Assembly (NCBI GenBank): GCA_964035545.1
Contig: OZ037767.1
Location: forward strand, 10,592,207 to 10,656,206
DNA: 64,000 bases
Source: Bugula neritina
Taxonomy: Eukaryota > Bryozoa > Gymnolaemata > Cheilostomatida > Bugulidae
Direction: 5' to 3'
Positions 47,163-59,888 of the stretch are shown piece after piece (position 1 is the first letter of the stretch; every line of letters starts with the position of its first letter). Under the pieces are notes generated by a model, which saw nothing but the letters and a program-made list of their open reading frames with translations, was not told where the DNA came from and ran no database searches. A program made the translations under genes and the position numbers.

Positions 47163-50100
47163 ATGTCGGACCGAATAAAGCATTTATCCATAGTTTCCAG
47201 TATCATTTTGGTATTGGCTCTGTTTTTAAAACGCAATTATGATCTCAAGCTAACAGAACGTTTGATACATGTACACGATGGACTCATTCGAGCTGAACAA
47301 AAAATACAGTTGCAACATCGCACCAAAGTTGGTGTTGGTTTCGGGGGTTGCTATGACGCATTTTTGCCTGCTCTTGAAGCATGGAAAGGACTTCAACTTA
47401 CTCCATCCAATGAACTGGTACATCATAGCTTGATCAACAACAAAACAGAGCTTGAGCAACTGTTCAACTACTTTTTCTACCATGGTGCTGCTGTAGAGTA
47501 AGTAAAGTAGTAAATTCAAATTGGCTTTGTTTTCTATTTTTGTTTCCTACTCTTGGAGCACACTGCAAACTAAGAATTAAGTAAATATAATATATTTCAG
47601 GCGTTATGTAAAGAACCCAGAGTTCTTTAAAGAAATAGTTTCATTTGCTAAAAGCTATGCGGATACCAGATGGCATGTTGGTGGAAATGCTCCGGTCATG
47701 GCACAGAGATTGGCTATGGAAGGTTCTGATGTATTACTCGGTGCCCGTAAATCTCCAAATGTGTTGTTTGGAGATAACGTGAAAGGTGAGACAACTTGCA
47801 ATACCAATTTTCCCAGCCAAGCTATCTCTATTGTCACATGACAGCTACTACTACTACTCAGATTAACTGTTGCCATTTTATGTCTTGTGTCTGTACTTAT
47901 ATTCTCACTGAGACTGTGACTATCAAATCAAATAGTTTGGTTACCTCACAGTCGTATGGTTCTAGCAATAACGAAGCCTACTAATCTTGGGCGAGACTCA
48001 CCCTAGACTACTCTAGCTGCATTCAGTTGCAGCTGTAAGCCCCGTGAGATGAATAGTTAGAGTAATTCTCTGTAGTCGGAGATATCAAAGACTTAGGGTT
48101 GGTCTGGTGGAACTGTGCACTTTACACTGGTTAGTGTGAGAAAGTGGGGAACTACTTAGCTGGTCATACCATAGCCAGCTTATTTCAACGTATGGCATTT
48201 TTTGCTCAATGGAAAATTTCAACGGTTTTGATATGTTTGTCATTTGAAACTTTTGCTTGAATTATGACGTTCTTTTTTTGGCTTTTAAAATTTATAGTTG
48301 TGGTGTTTTAGTCCACCAGTTTAGTCTACTCAATTTGATTCCAAACTAGAGTTATGGCTTATGGAACAACTTAAAAGTGCAGTTTCTTTGTATGTTTTTA
48401 ATAAACAATACTATTTTAAAAAGTTTTCCAACTATACAGTTATTATGGGTTGGCAATCAAATGGAACCATGTATATTGTAGAAAAGGCCCCGTAGTGCAT
48501 TTATTTTGCTGTATACATTATTTGAGGAGAAATCAATGTGAAGCGCGTTTTATCAACATAAATATGGCTCATAATTGTTACTCCAAGTGATAGATGTTAG
48601 ATACTAAATATGAGTCATGCGTTACGTTGAGTTTTAAAGACAGCTGGCCCCTGCATACTTTGGCCCCACAGTACTAAATAGTGACAATCACTGCTGTTTA
48701 TATTTTATTCAAGGAATCGGGGATCAGGACGAGGATGATGTTCATGTGATATTAGAGTACGACAAAAATGAGGTCTGGGGGAATATAACGACTCCCCGAG
48801 CTAACAGGTGAGTTACTAGGGCTAACAGGTGAGTTACTAGGGCTAGCAGGTGAGTTACTATGGCTAACAGGTGAGTTACTAGGGCTAGCAGATGAGTTAC
48901 TAGGGCTAGCAGGTGAAAATTTAGCATCAACAGGTGTTGCCTTCAGTGCAGTGAGCTGCAGAATGTATTCTGTACTGTGTGTCTAGTGTTTTGTGTGGCC
49001 AATATAATTCATTGCCTTTTCCAGATCTAAATGCTGTCAACAAAAGTTACTAATTTTGAAATGTTTCTTTCGTATATATGTTTGTTACTACATAAACTTT
49101 AGGCGAAATGTTTTTGAAAACCCTTGCAATCTGCTAACAAATCTAATGCATTAATATAATATAGTGTAGGGTACTTGTAATAAATGATATATATTTGTCA
49201 TTATATGCAAGTGCTTTCATATTTTCTAGGCTTATAGTACATAGCGATCAGTATAACCCTATGCTGAATATGATTGAAGAGTTTGAAGTAGAGTTGAAAA
49301 AGTTTCAGCCTCGGCTCTTTGTTTTGGGAGGCTTACAAATGATGGACAATTTTCCCTTTGAGGAGGGTTAGTATGCTACACCCTTGATCAAACTATATTA
49401 TGTGGTATAGCGTTAACCTTTTATCTTTATAGTTGATACTATGTGTACTGTGTACCCCTCTTATCACTAATTAATACTATGTTGATTTGAAAAATTAATT
49501 TACTAAGAAATAAAAATGCAAGACTCGTTACTAAAGTATAAGTTTTATTTAGTTATGACCTAATATTTTTGTAGTTCATTGTATACCGTCTTTCGAGATT
49601 AAAATGTTTAATCAAAAGTACCTCTAATGATGATACAACCAGCTACTAAAATATTAGGAGATGGAAAGGTTGTGGGTTGATAAAGGAAGACAAATTTGCA
49701 TATTATGCAATTTTTTCATGTGAATTTTTGGGCTAGACTATTATAATAAACTTGGGGAGTAAATGCTTGGCATATAGTTGTAGACAACCAAGTTGAGTGC
49801 ACATTGTGTGCAGGATTCATCTCTGACTAAGCTCAAAATAATATTTCTAATCAAAAAAGTTTATTTAAATATTTTTTTAAAAAGTTTTTGATAATTCTTA
49901 TGATAACTTGCAACTCAGCCTAAAACCAAATATAAATTAAACAGCTATACTTGTATAATCATAATAAGAAACTAGTCACTTATTAATATATCAAATTTCA
50001 ATAATAATTTCATCATAAAATGGTGTGGTATTATTTTATCATTTATTTTTACTCATTAAACTGAGCATATGATTTGTTAATAAGGTACTAGGATGTCTGA

Positions 50101-53100
50101 ATGAGTATTTGTTATCATAGAAGAATAGATCTCTATAATAAAACGTCTGTTCATTAGTATACAAATTCAATTAGAAGTCACTTACTTAAGCAAACATATT
50201 TTTACAAAGTTCTGCAGGGTGGACAACTCTAGTATGGGGGGTCTCAAATTTCCTAGTGACTAAATAACACTCACACTTCAATAACTTTTCTTGTATTTTT
50301 ATTAGATTTTTATTATTTTTAGGTGTCCGGAGTTCAAGATTTTCGGTACTGCAAAATTTTCTGAGCGCCATGCCTACCTCTACATTAATTCATTTTGAAA
50401 TGGCTTCATTCGCGGAAGAAGATCTGGTACATGAGTTAATTGACAAGGTGCTGCCCTACGCTGACAGTTTAGGGATGAACGAACAAGAGCTGCCAAATAT
50501 TCTAGGTTAGTCACCCTCTTTATCGTTTACATTTCATAATATAATTAAGTAAGTATACCTGCATAATTGCCTCCTTTCGTTTTCGATGCTGTTTAAAAAA
50601 TGAAATTTAGTCCCTGTATTTGTGTAGTTGTTTTCTCTCTCACTTTGTCTCCTCTTCCATTAACTAGCCTACTGAAGTGTACATGTAATTCATGATTTGT
50701 GTTGCCACAAGAATCATTTCACCACCAGAAGATGGGAATTTTTTGTTTTAAGTTCCAATGACTTGATTGTAAATTGCATTGAAAATGGCATTTTCGTTAA
50801 TTTCACTGTTCAACTTCATCTGTGTTTCTAAACATGATTTTTATTCTGTAATATGTCCATGACTGTTGCTGTTTCTGTTGCCTCACCTCTGGGAAATGAA
50901 GCACACTGAGTTCACTTAAATTGGTGTCCCACTAAGATATGTTGGCATGTAAACTACATATTATATTTATAGATTTACCACAAGTGGTATCTGTTGCTAT
51001 TAGTCCAGTCTTTCTTTCATATAGCTGTACTGAACAAGAAGCCGGTGCAGCTGGTGGCCGACTCCAACCCCCGGGTGGTGACGGCTCTCGACGATATCAG
51101 AGAGCTGTTCAGAGCCGTCGGCAAACTCAACGGCTCGAGGAGACTCACCCGAGTTCATGTGCACACTCTGGCCTACCAAGCTGTCGTCACAGTCAAGGGT
51201 AGGATAACTTCTCTAAATATGGTGTATATATACCAACAGTGTGCACCTTTCCTTATTGCTGCAGCTGCGGTGGTGTCTTTTCTTGTCCTAAATCATCAAA
51301 GTGTTTTGAACTGTTCGGGTTTTCTTTTGGATGTCTAAACTAAATTTCTGTGTGTAGATATCTTGCCAGATAAAACAAATTTCGGCATGTAATTCTAGCG
51401 AAAACTTTGCACAAAAGGCAACATTGTGCTGTTTTGTGCAGGTTATATGAACAACTATTGTGAAAGGGTTTTTGTAGTTTAATAGGCTGAGTACTAAGCA
51501 ATTCCACTTTTTTGCGTTTCAGTTTCACGATCTATTATTTCAATCAGTCATTAAATTATTGAAAATTGTCAGTGAGTTTTCAGAGTGACATAATTTATAA
51601 CATGGTAGAAGTAAAGCTATTAATATCGAATACAGTTTGTTATCTGAGTTGTGCTCTCTTTGTCAACATATTGTCTGGGGCAGGCAATTCATACAGCTGG
51701 TTATTACTGCATACGGTTTAGCATCCGTATATATGTAGCAGAATCTTTCGTGTTTTGACTGAACAATTGGCATTTATATTCGGCCTGTCCAAAAAAAGTT
51801 ATGCAGGTAGTGGATGCTATATGTAGAATTCTCTCAAGATTTGTCTGCTCCTGGCACTTCATCTTAATTGGTTGCGACAAATATGCCTGATGCTTTGTGC
51901 TAATACTTTTAAAACATTTGGTAACCTACTATACACATTTTTAATTTCACTGTTCATAGTTTAATTGATAAAAGTTTTTTAAACACTATAAATAAATGTT
52001 CTTTACTTTTGCAGAAAAATGCATTTAGTAGGCTCTTTTCAGAGGTTGCCAATGTCCCCCCTTGAGTTGTGGTCTCCCAAAATGAAATTTGTTGAGGAAA
52101 ATAGACTTGAACTCATTTTTGTGGTTTTGATTGCTGAGCAATTCTAGCATGCCATTTCAGCATTGCTCAGCAACCAAAACCACAAAAATGCTTTCAAGTT
52201 TATTTCCATCAAAATTATCCATGAATAAATATTTTTAAATTTTTTTTTAACTGCTAATATGTGTGCTTATACCAAAATATCTATCTCCTAAGACCTAAAT
52301 GACAATTCTATAGCATAATTAGAATTTTAAGTAGCAGCCAAACTTTAGATTTTTAATGAGTTTGCTCTTTATACAAAGGTTCAACCTATTCACTTTGGAA
52401 GAACACAACTCTTAATTGCAAAGGGGATATTAGAGACCTCTGAAAAAGGTCTATAGTTAAAAGGTAGAAAGCTTTTTAAAAAGATTTACTCATTTACATA
52501 AATAATTCAAACCTAATTTTTTTAAAACAATCAGTACAACTCTTGATTCTTGATTAATTAGTTTTTTGGTATAATTAAATATGCTAATCATATTATCTTT
52601 AACCTCGATAATGGCATGCATAAATTGTTGCATAGAAAAACTTTTGTCAGTCAAATTTTCTGCCAAGCAAACATAGTTTGTGGAGTAACATGGAGTTCAT
52701 GAAACACTTTCAACTAAACTTTTCGAGTAGACATACTATCTTAACCCTAATTCTTTGCTTTCAAAATTCACCTATTCACACATTTCTTTACATTGAAGTT
52801 CAAAACTGTTGGTGTGGTGAAAACTTATGCCTAATTGCAATATAATGACCATTGTAGTTAGTTTGGAATGAGTAATGTACATGGTTGATGGTCTAAACTC
52901 TAAATTATATAATGAAGCAGATGCTGTGTACTAGAATATATTACAATGTAGCAGCCATTGTTTATTGTTGCTAAGCTCATATTGTTGATTTCCACAATTT
53001 TACCTGTCCACTTGGTTACTCAAAATCCTGACAGAAAGAAATGTTAGATGTACTTTATACATAATATTTTTCCCATAGTCTGACAGCTGATAATATTAGT

Positions 53101-53657
53101 GTGGTGTTGCATGATTCAAATACTCATGACGTCGTGTAGTTCAGGTATGCTGGCGTTGTGTTGACAGGCTCTTCCTGGAAGAACACCATGTCTGCAGCTG
53201 CCAAGTCTGCTCTTGTTGCCAACAGACACGTCTGTGGGAACAGCACCATAAACTTGGAGAAAGCCAGAATTATACTGGATGAGTCATTTCAGTCTAGCAG
53301 GATTGAGGGTAAGGATTTTACTACACCAGTTGGCTACACCTTGCATACGTCTAGTATGATTGAGTAGATAACTCCAATGTATAGCATGCACAAGTATATA
53401 ACATACATCAGTGCATAGCATACATAAGTATATAACATACATTAGTGCATAGCATGTGTGAGTGTAAAGCATGTTGTGTATTTCCAACAGGTTCTGAGAG
53501 AATATTCCTGAAAGATGAGAGACCAGTGAGTTGCTGGGAAGAGAATGACATGTTGTTCTGTGTAGCCCCAAATCTAGTCTGCACACACATATTTCAAACT
53601 GGAGGGGGCGGAGACAATATCTCTGCTGCTGGCCTATCCCTGCAGATTGTGGACTAA
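47163..53657 (+). CDS. ADPGK: ADP-dependent glucokinase
   Basis: Eight exons, 47163-47497, 47601-47785, 48714-48807, 49230-49366, 50323-50505, 51025-51198, 53168-53308 and 53491-53657, join in phase to 471 aa. The enzyme phosphorylates glucose with ADP, giving glucose-6-phosphate and AMP. An N-terminal hydrophobic stretch (about 10-22) fits the ER anchoring seen in animal homologues. Family blocks are present in order: VGVGFGGCYDAF, WHVGGNAPVMAQR, GARKSPNVLFGD, NRLIVHSDQYNPM, FVLGGLQMMD, HFEMASFAE, VQLVADSNPRVV, RVHVHTLAYQ and the C-terminal QTGGGGDNISAAGL. Asp458 in GGGGD is the expected catalytic base. The start is the only Met before the hydrophobic anchor. AATAAA is at 53735-53740. The donor of exon 3 is embedded in a 21-bp tandem repeat. 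Confidence 0.95.
48801..48920 (+). repeat. 21-bp tandem repeat made of copies of the ADPGK exon 3 donor
   Basis: Six units of the form GCTAACAGGTGAGTTACTAGG start at the last bases of exon 3. GT dinucleotides of the donor occur at 48808, 48829, 48850, 48871 and 48913; the fifth unit has GATGAG instead. The first fits the reading frame. Use of any later donor adds 21n nt beginning with an in-frame TGA. Confidence 0.9.
52030..52455. mobile_element. MITE-like element, family 1 (copy B)
   Basis: Full-length relative of 7183-7625 in inverted orientation, inside ADPGK intron 6. It runs from AGGCTCTTTTCAGAGGT to CTCTGAAAAAGGTCTATA. Interior blocks CAGCATTGCTCAGCAACCAA and GAGTTTGCTCTTTATACAAA match copy A. 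Confidence 0.7.
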
Positions 53658-53740
53658 GGCCTATACACTACAGCAAACATGTCTATTCATTGCATTCTAT
53701 TTCAGTGACGTATCATAGTGACCGGTAATATTGAAATAAA

Positions 53741-55413
53741 CAGACACCCAAATGCAGGGTTTTTCTATCTTTCTATCTAGTCTCATCTCACACAATGCCT
53801 ATTCCATATATTACTTAAAATATCAATTTAATAAATACCTTATTTTATACAGATGCAGCTGGTCCATTTTCAATAACAAATAAATCTTCCTGTTTTACTT
53901 GAATCTCTTTTATTTTTGATACAAGAAATGAAGCAATAGAACCTTCTAGTATTTATGGGGTTTCCACGCTTGGCATATTACTGTGGAGGGTGTGATTTGT
54001 TAGTTATCTTCTATCATGAAACTCTTGCATACTTACTTCACACGCATCAGCTTTGCAGAATACTGTTGAAAACTGAACCCAAGTATGCATTTCTACATGA
54101 TCAGTTTTATCAAGCATACACAGTCATTTAAGTCACTATCATATGATTGACTAGAACTTAGGCAAATATTGTCCATTTTTTAACATTATTACATTAATAC
54201 CATTTCCTTAATCAATCAGTGCAAATGTTCAAACTAGATCACGTTCGTATCATCTATTAAGAATTTACATGTGGAGTTAGTCAGTAATTTTAAATTACAA
54301 GATTTCGTATAATTGTTTATGCAAGTGTCTATTTCCCAACTGCAACATTTTTGCATACAATAATAGTAACACTTCAGTATGTTTGAATAAATATCGAGAT
54401 CATTTTTATTAACTTAAAAAGTGAAGCTGTACAAAATAATAATGGTTACCATTGCATGGATGGATTATAAACATACAATACAAGAATATAAATGAAAATA
54501 CAAATATAACAATATAGATTTTATTTAAAGTCAATATGTACTTAGATTGAATCTCATTGAAATATTAAACATCGTATTGCACTAACAAATTGGCGTTGGC
54601 ATCTAGCTTATAATTCTTACATATGTTTTATCAATATTTGAGATAGCTTAAGAATAGTGTTTATGTTTGCTCTTTTTGCCAATGTCATTTTTATTTGTGT
54701 GAGAAATATGGCGGCTTTTAAATATATGGCCGACGATTTGGGTTAAGTCACCGTTTTCTAGACTCTTGGAGAAGACTATATGGCAGTAAGCAAGCACAAT
54801 CAGAGTGATTCTCATCTCAAGGTGCGCTACAAATACATTGGAGTTGTCATCTCACAGAGCAGAAACCCAGGACATTGAATGGGACTCAATATTCGGCCTC
54901 CCTAGAATAACGGCTTATAAGTCTAAGCAATCGGGATTTATGAGCCTTCGGGTAAAATACAGGCCCTACAAGTATGGAACTGCTAAAATTTGAGGACCAT
55001 TAGTAAATATGATCACCAAAACCGTACAGCCATGGTCTAGTGGTTACAGCACTGGCTTAGTAATCTGGAAAACAGTGGTTCGAACCCCAGTGAAGACCAT
55101 TGATGATGTTAGGAAGAGCATCCAATCATAATTACTTCTGTGCCACATATAAACAAGCCCTTGGCCCACTTAAATAAAACCCTTTCCATCGGATGTGCTC
55201 ACAGGGATAGTAACTATAAACTCAGAACAAACAAACTATGCGCCTCTTTAAGTAGAGTAATATCTCCTACATATTGCTCCCACTTTTGAATCAACAGGAA
55301 CTAGCTATTGCTCACATGACATATAGTGAAATAGTAAGCTAATCTACTTGATGCCCGCTTATACACCAATATGCAGATTAATGATTGACTTATGTTCAGC
55401 CTGCAAAGTTGGG
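53741..55413. other. Convergent intergenic region between ADPGK and HHAT
   Basis: AT-rich DNA without a supported exon, plus one family-1 SINE at 55026-55223. Confidence 0.45.
55026..55223 (+). mobile_element. tRNA-Thr-like SINE, family 1 (copy d)
   Basis: It has an intact A box (TGGTCTAGTGGTTACAG), B box (GGTTCGAACCC), body (GTTAGGAAGAGCATCCAATC, CTGTGCCACATA) and tail (CTCACAGGGATAGTAACTA). Confidence 0.75.
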
Positions 55414-58400
55414 TTACTTACAAAATAGTGGAAACTGATATGCAAATACTAAGAATTCAAGAAAGAAGCTCCACAAAGAGATAAGCAAGGAGCTGACAGC
55501 TGTAGTAATAATAAAAGCCTCATTATGAAATCTGTGCATTTATAAAACAAGCAGCAAGCAGTGGTTCTACTCGAAAAAACTAACCGTTTCTGAGCAGCTT
55601 TTTATACAGGTTATATCCGACATTCTTGCCTCCCAGAAAGACAAACATAGACCACAGAGAGAGGATTCCAACTGGAGCCAATAATATAGTTTCAAGACGA
55701 CTCGCCACATCAGAGCCAAAATGTGACTGAAATGTCAAGAATAAGAGAATACAACTCCAAAACATGGGGCTAATACTATTAATAAATGGAGTAATAATAT
55801 GTACAATATGCACAACAAAATGTAAAGAGTTAAAAACTATGTTTAATGAGCTGTGTTCAGCTTATTTGCCTATCCCAATTCAACCTTTATTACTTCCAAT
55901 GTGTTACTGTTACTTTCATACTAATTGTTGCAATTGATTAAAAGTAGCAAGTTTCTACTTTCCGAATTTCCAACCTACCAGAACATGTTTCCAGTATTTC
56001 GAGTGCAGCAGCTCCCTGTGAACATTTTCAAGGAATATGGCTAGGAAATTTATTAGAACCCATATGAAGATGTTTGCTGCAGCACCGTGCCAGAACCCAA
56101 TGAATATGAAGCAGAGAAACATGGTTAGCACTTGTTGGGAGAGGCCAAGCTTTGAGCCTCCTAGCGGTATGTATATGTATCTACAAAAATTAATTTATAA
56201 CAGCCTTTACCACCTTTCCACCAAAAGATCTCACAGGAATAGTGACTATAAACTTGCGTGAGTTTCATATGGAGAATCTAATTTGTAGAACAAACTCACT
56301 GCATTATGAAATTATATAAGCCGACATCAAATGTCCGCCAAATAGCCGAGGCTTTATGTTGAGTGAGTAGGCAACAGGGACGGGGAGGCATATGAATCCC
56401 ATCAAACTGTGCAAATAGCGTGGGTACACCATAGAGTACCAAATACTTGAGGTTGAAGAGAGCCGCTTGTACAAAGCAGAGCCCGAACACCGTCACGTTA
56501 TCAGCACTGATGAGGAAATACTCTTCCTGCAAATCAAACGACTGGAATCAGACACGACGCTTCCAAAGATATTACAAAGTGCGCTAGAAGACAACTCCTC
56601 AGCTAATCACCTGTTGCAATGCAGTGGAGTAGAAATAATGTAATAATATTTCCATTAGAATCCACCAAGAAATGAGAAGAAGCGACTCCGAGAGAAACCA
56701 TTTCACCTTTGACCAATCAACAGGCTCTTGTTTAACGGAGACCTAGAAATTAGCATAATATATATTATAGTGTGGCATGGAGTACTAGGAGTTTGTAGTA
56801 TATACAAGTCCTGCCACATCACAGCAATAATACAGTATATAGCATAAAACACAATTTAGAGTATATAATACAGAGTAATAAACCAGTAAATGGTATAATA
56901 TACTACAGTAGTAATACACCATATAATATCACTCAGTTGTAAGTTGTAACAGAGTGTCTAGTATATAATATAAGGTAGTACCGCAATATATATGTATATT
57001 ATACCAAGAAATAACCCAGCATCTAATACATATATTAAAACGGTGTTTAGTATATAATAAATGGTAGTAACACAACGTCTACTTCTGATATACATACTAC
57101 ATATAACTTACAGTACATACTACATATAACTTACAGTACATGCTAATAACTTACAGTGCATACTACTTATAACTTACAGCACATACTTACAGTACATACT
57201 AATAACTTACAGTACATGGATACATACACAAGAAATATAGCTCTTGTAGGATATGAAGGGTCCACTAAAGAAGGTGGGAAAATAGAGAGCATAGGATATG
57301 ACACGGTAGAACGACTCGATGTGATTTGATTTGTTAAATATGTCAATGACATCAACACCTAAGGATATCAGTCTGAGATTGCATATGGACATAGCGTAGA
57401 CAAATGCCATGTACCTTGTACCAGTCGGGTCTGGGTAGCAAAGGCTCACCTGCAACATGTTAGAAATGCAGAAATATAACTCATCACTTCAAGCAGGAAA
57501 TATCGGGAAATCCACAATGCAAATTTGATAAAGTTGTTACCAAGTCGGATAACCACAAATATAAAAAGACTATTATTTGCAAAATTCAGGGTTGTTTTGT
57601 CATATCAATGATGATTGAGACATAAACAATGATTGATTAGGGTTTGTTTAAACTTTGACAGCCAGGGATGGAGTGGTTACCATGACACTATGTACTATGA
57701 TTATATATGTTTGTCTGATTCAATTAATTAAATTCATATTTCAGAGAACACAACTTCAAAAGTCGCCCAAAAACCAACATATCACACAGTGGTCTTACAT
57801 CACTCGAATCCAAGCACTAGATAAAGCTGGGCATTTCAACAATGCAAAGAGCAAAACTATAAAAACATTGACAAAATGAAATGCAGCACTGCAAACTTGG
57901 ATTTTGGTGTTAATTTAGCACTTTCTTCAGTAAAAATTAAAATTAAGGCACCGCATATGAATATGAATTAAAATGAATATTAATTCAAGGAATTGGAATA
58001 AACGAGCATTGAAATCTTGACGTGATGGTCTACTAACAATGAAAGAGGAAGTGCCCTGCATATTGAGTAAGGCTAGCAGCAGCAGGCTGGCAGCCCATAC
58101 CACGGCTTTCCTCCTGGTCAGCAGCACACACAGGTAGACCACACAGACATTGCATATTAGAAACGTCAGCTGTTTCAGCCCCAACAGGTAGGTTAGTGAA
58201 GCTAGACTGTACACTATATTAGTGTAAATTCGACCCTACAATCAATAACATATACCTGAATAACATATATTAAGAACATGTTTCATAATGAATTAGTGAT
58301 TATTAATAAATTATTCACAAGAATTTGTTTAAATAGAAATGGAGACATGTTTGTAAGTGTCCAAATGTAACTAGATAAATTGTAAAACGATCAATTGCTT

Positions 58401-59432
58401 ATGAAAAACTCAACTAAAAAAGCAATTTAAGTAAATAACATGACAGGGTGAGAACTAAACTTCATCTTAAAAAGCTAAGAATTTTGTTATAAACACTACA
58501 ACACAGTGACTACCTGTCACTGTGATAGTGTCAGTGTGTAGAGCTGCAGGCAATAAAAATTACAAGAGCTTAGAAAATAAACTAGTGCTTACTGCAAAAT
58601 ATTTTTAATACTAATTTGCTTTCAAAATGTACAAAATATCGAAACTATATATAAATTAAAAAAAATAATATTACTATATTTTAAATTACTGTATTTGTAA
58701 TAAAACAAATTATAAATTTTGTATTCAAGTTGCGAAGTTTCAAAAATCTACTCTATCTAAAAATTTACACATGTTTGTGATTTTTTATACATTATATAGC
58801 AACAAGTGTAGGCTACATAAAATTAAATAATAACCAGTAATGCACACTAAAACATGGCAGAGCAATGAACCGCCGTCCTCAACATGGTGAAGTAATCGCA
58901 GTTACCTTCTCTAAGTAAAGGTTGAAGATGAGTCCCATTAGCATGTGACCGAGGTAGAACAGAATGTTGCTAGTATAGTAATCAGCCCAGTACCGCCACT
59001 CATAATCTGAATCATCCATCTTTCTGCCAAACCACCAGCTTGGATGCAGATCAAAACTCAGCATGTCTTCTTTTTCTAAAATGTGATTAAAATAAACACT
59101 GTATCTGAGACATTTAGAGCAGAAACTTAATAGATGATTCTAACCTGTATAGTATTACAGAAATATATTCGCTCAAGATACAAGCTTAGCTGTATAATAT
59201 TAGAGAAATACATTCACCCTAATTAGAATGCTAGCCAATATTTGTCCACCTGAATGCATGAATTTATATACATTGAAGCGTTCAGAGAGTTCGAGCCTTG
59301 AGAGATGCCAACAAACTTACCCAACGATGACAGAAACACTAAATAGCAACACCATGATGTCAGACTCAAGTATAAAATAGAACTTATTAAAATCTCTGGT
59401 ACAGAATACATTTCTTTCTCTTTTCCTTTCAT
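55414..59432 (-). CDS. HHAT: Hedgehog acyltransferase (protein-cysteine N-palmitoyltransferase), MBOAT family
   Basis: Nine exons, 59432-59321, 59075-58906, 58235-58038, 57449-57228, 56742-56611, 56526-56300, 56180-55979, 55726-55585 and 55499-55414, join in phase to 496 aa, close to the usual ~490. The enzyme is a multipass ER membrane protein that palmitoylates the N-terminal cysteine of Hedgehog. Diagnostic features are FPTFFSGPFISY, LFAQFDGIHMPPRP, IWRTFDVGLYNF with Asp345, YIYIPLGGSKLGL, and FIGFWHG with His385, the MBOAT catalytic histidine. FVFLGGKNVGYN and a hydrophobic last exon ending FPLFCK follow. The start is the first Met of exon 1 (MKGKEKEMYS), ahead of the first membrane segment. 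The gene is convergent with ADPGK. Relatives include HHATL, but the retained histidine argues for an active enzyme. Confidence 0.92.
56226..56268 (+). repeat. SINE family 1 tail fragment
   Basis: Only the tail (AGATCTCACAGGAATAGTGA, then CTATAAACTTGCGTGAGTTT) remains, inside the HHAT intron between exons 6 and 7. Confidence 0.6.
57095..57225 (-). repeat. GTAAGT-bearing repeat array downstream of HHAT exon 4
   Basis: On the gene strand, ACTGTAAGT words recur with ~20-bp spacing. GTAAGT hexamers lie at (plus coordinates) 57205-57210, 57185-57190, 57172-57177, 57149-57154, 57129-57134 and 57106-57111. The array begins within 20 bases of the chosen exon 4 donor (GTATGT at 57227). Confidence 0.75.
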
Positions 59433-59849
59433 GCTGAGTTATTTCTACAAAGAAAAATCCACAGGTTATGCAGTAAAATATATGATAAGAAGTTGAAACA
59501 TAAGTTCTTTGAAATGAATTTTGAAGAATAGGTAAATTTCTTTTAGACTCGAGACTTAGAAATAAAACTCAAACGTTTGAGTTTGAGCCTTGATGAAATA
59601 CTGCAAACATCAAGGCTCCTACAACTTATGAATTTCTAGATTCACAATTGCCCTTTTATGCTCATGCAATTATCTATTTGACTAGAAATTATTGCAATTG
59701 TTGATTTTTTGAAAAAAAAAGATTTCGTGTCAGCCATCAGAGGTTGTGAAGTAAAACAATGTAAATGGCAAATATTACAATTGTAATAATTTGTAATAAA
59801 TACCACTAATGATGCTAGTAACACAACTACTAGACAAATCTAAATAGCA

Positions 59850-59888
<39 letters not shown>

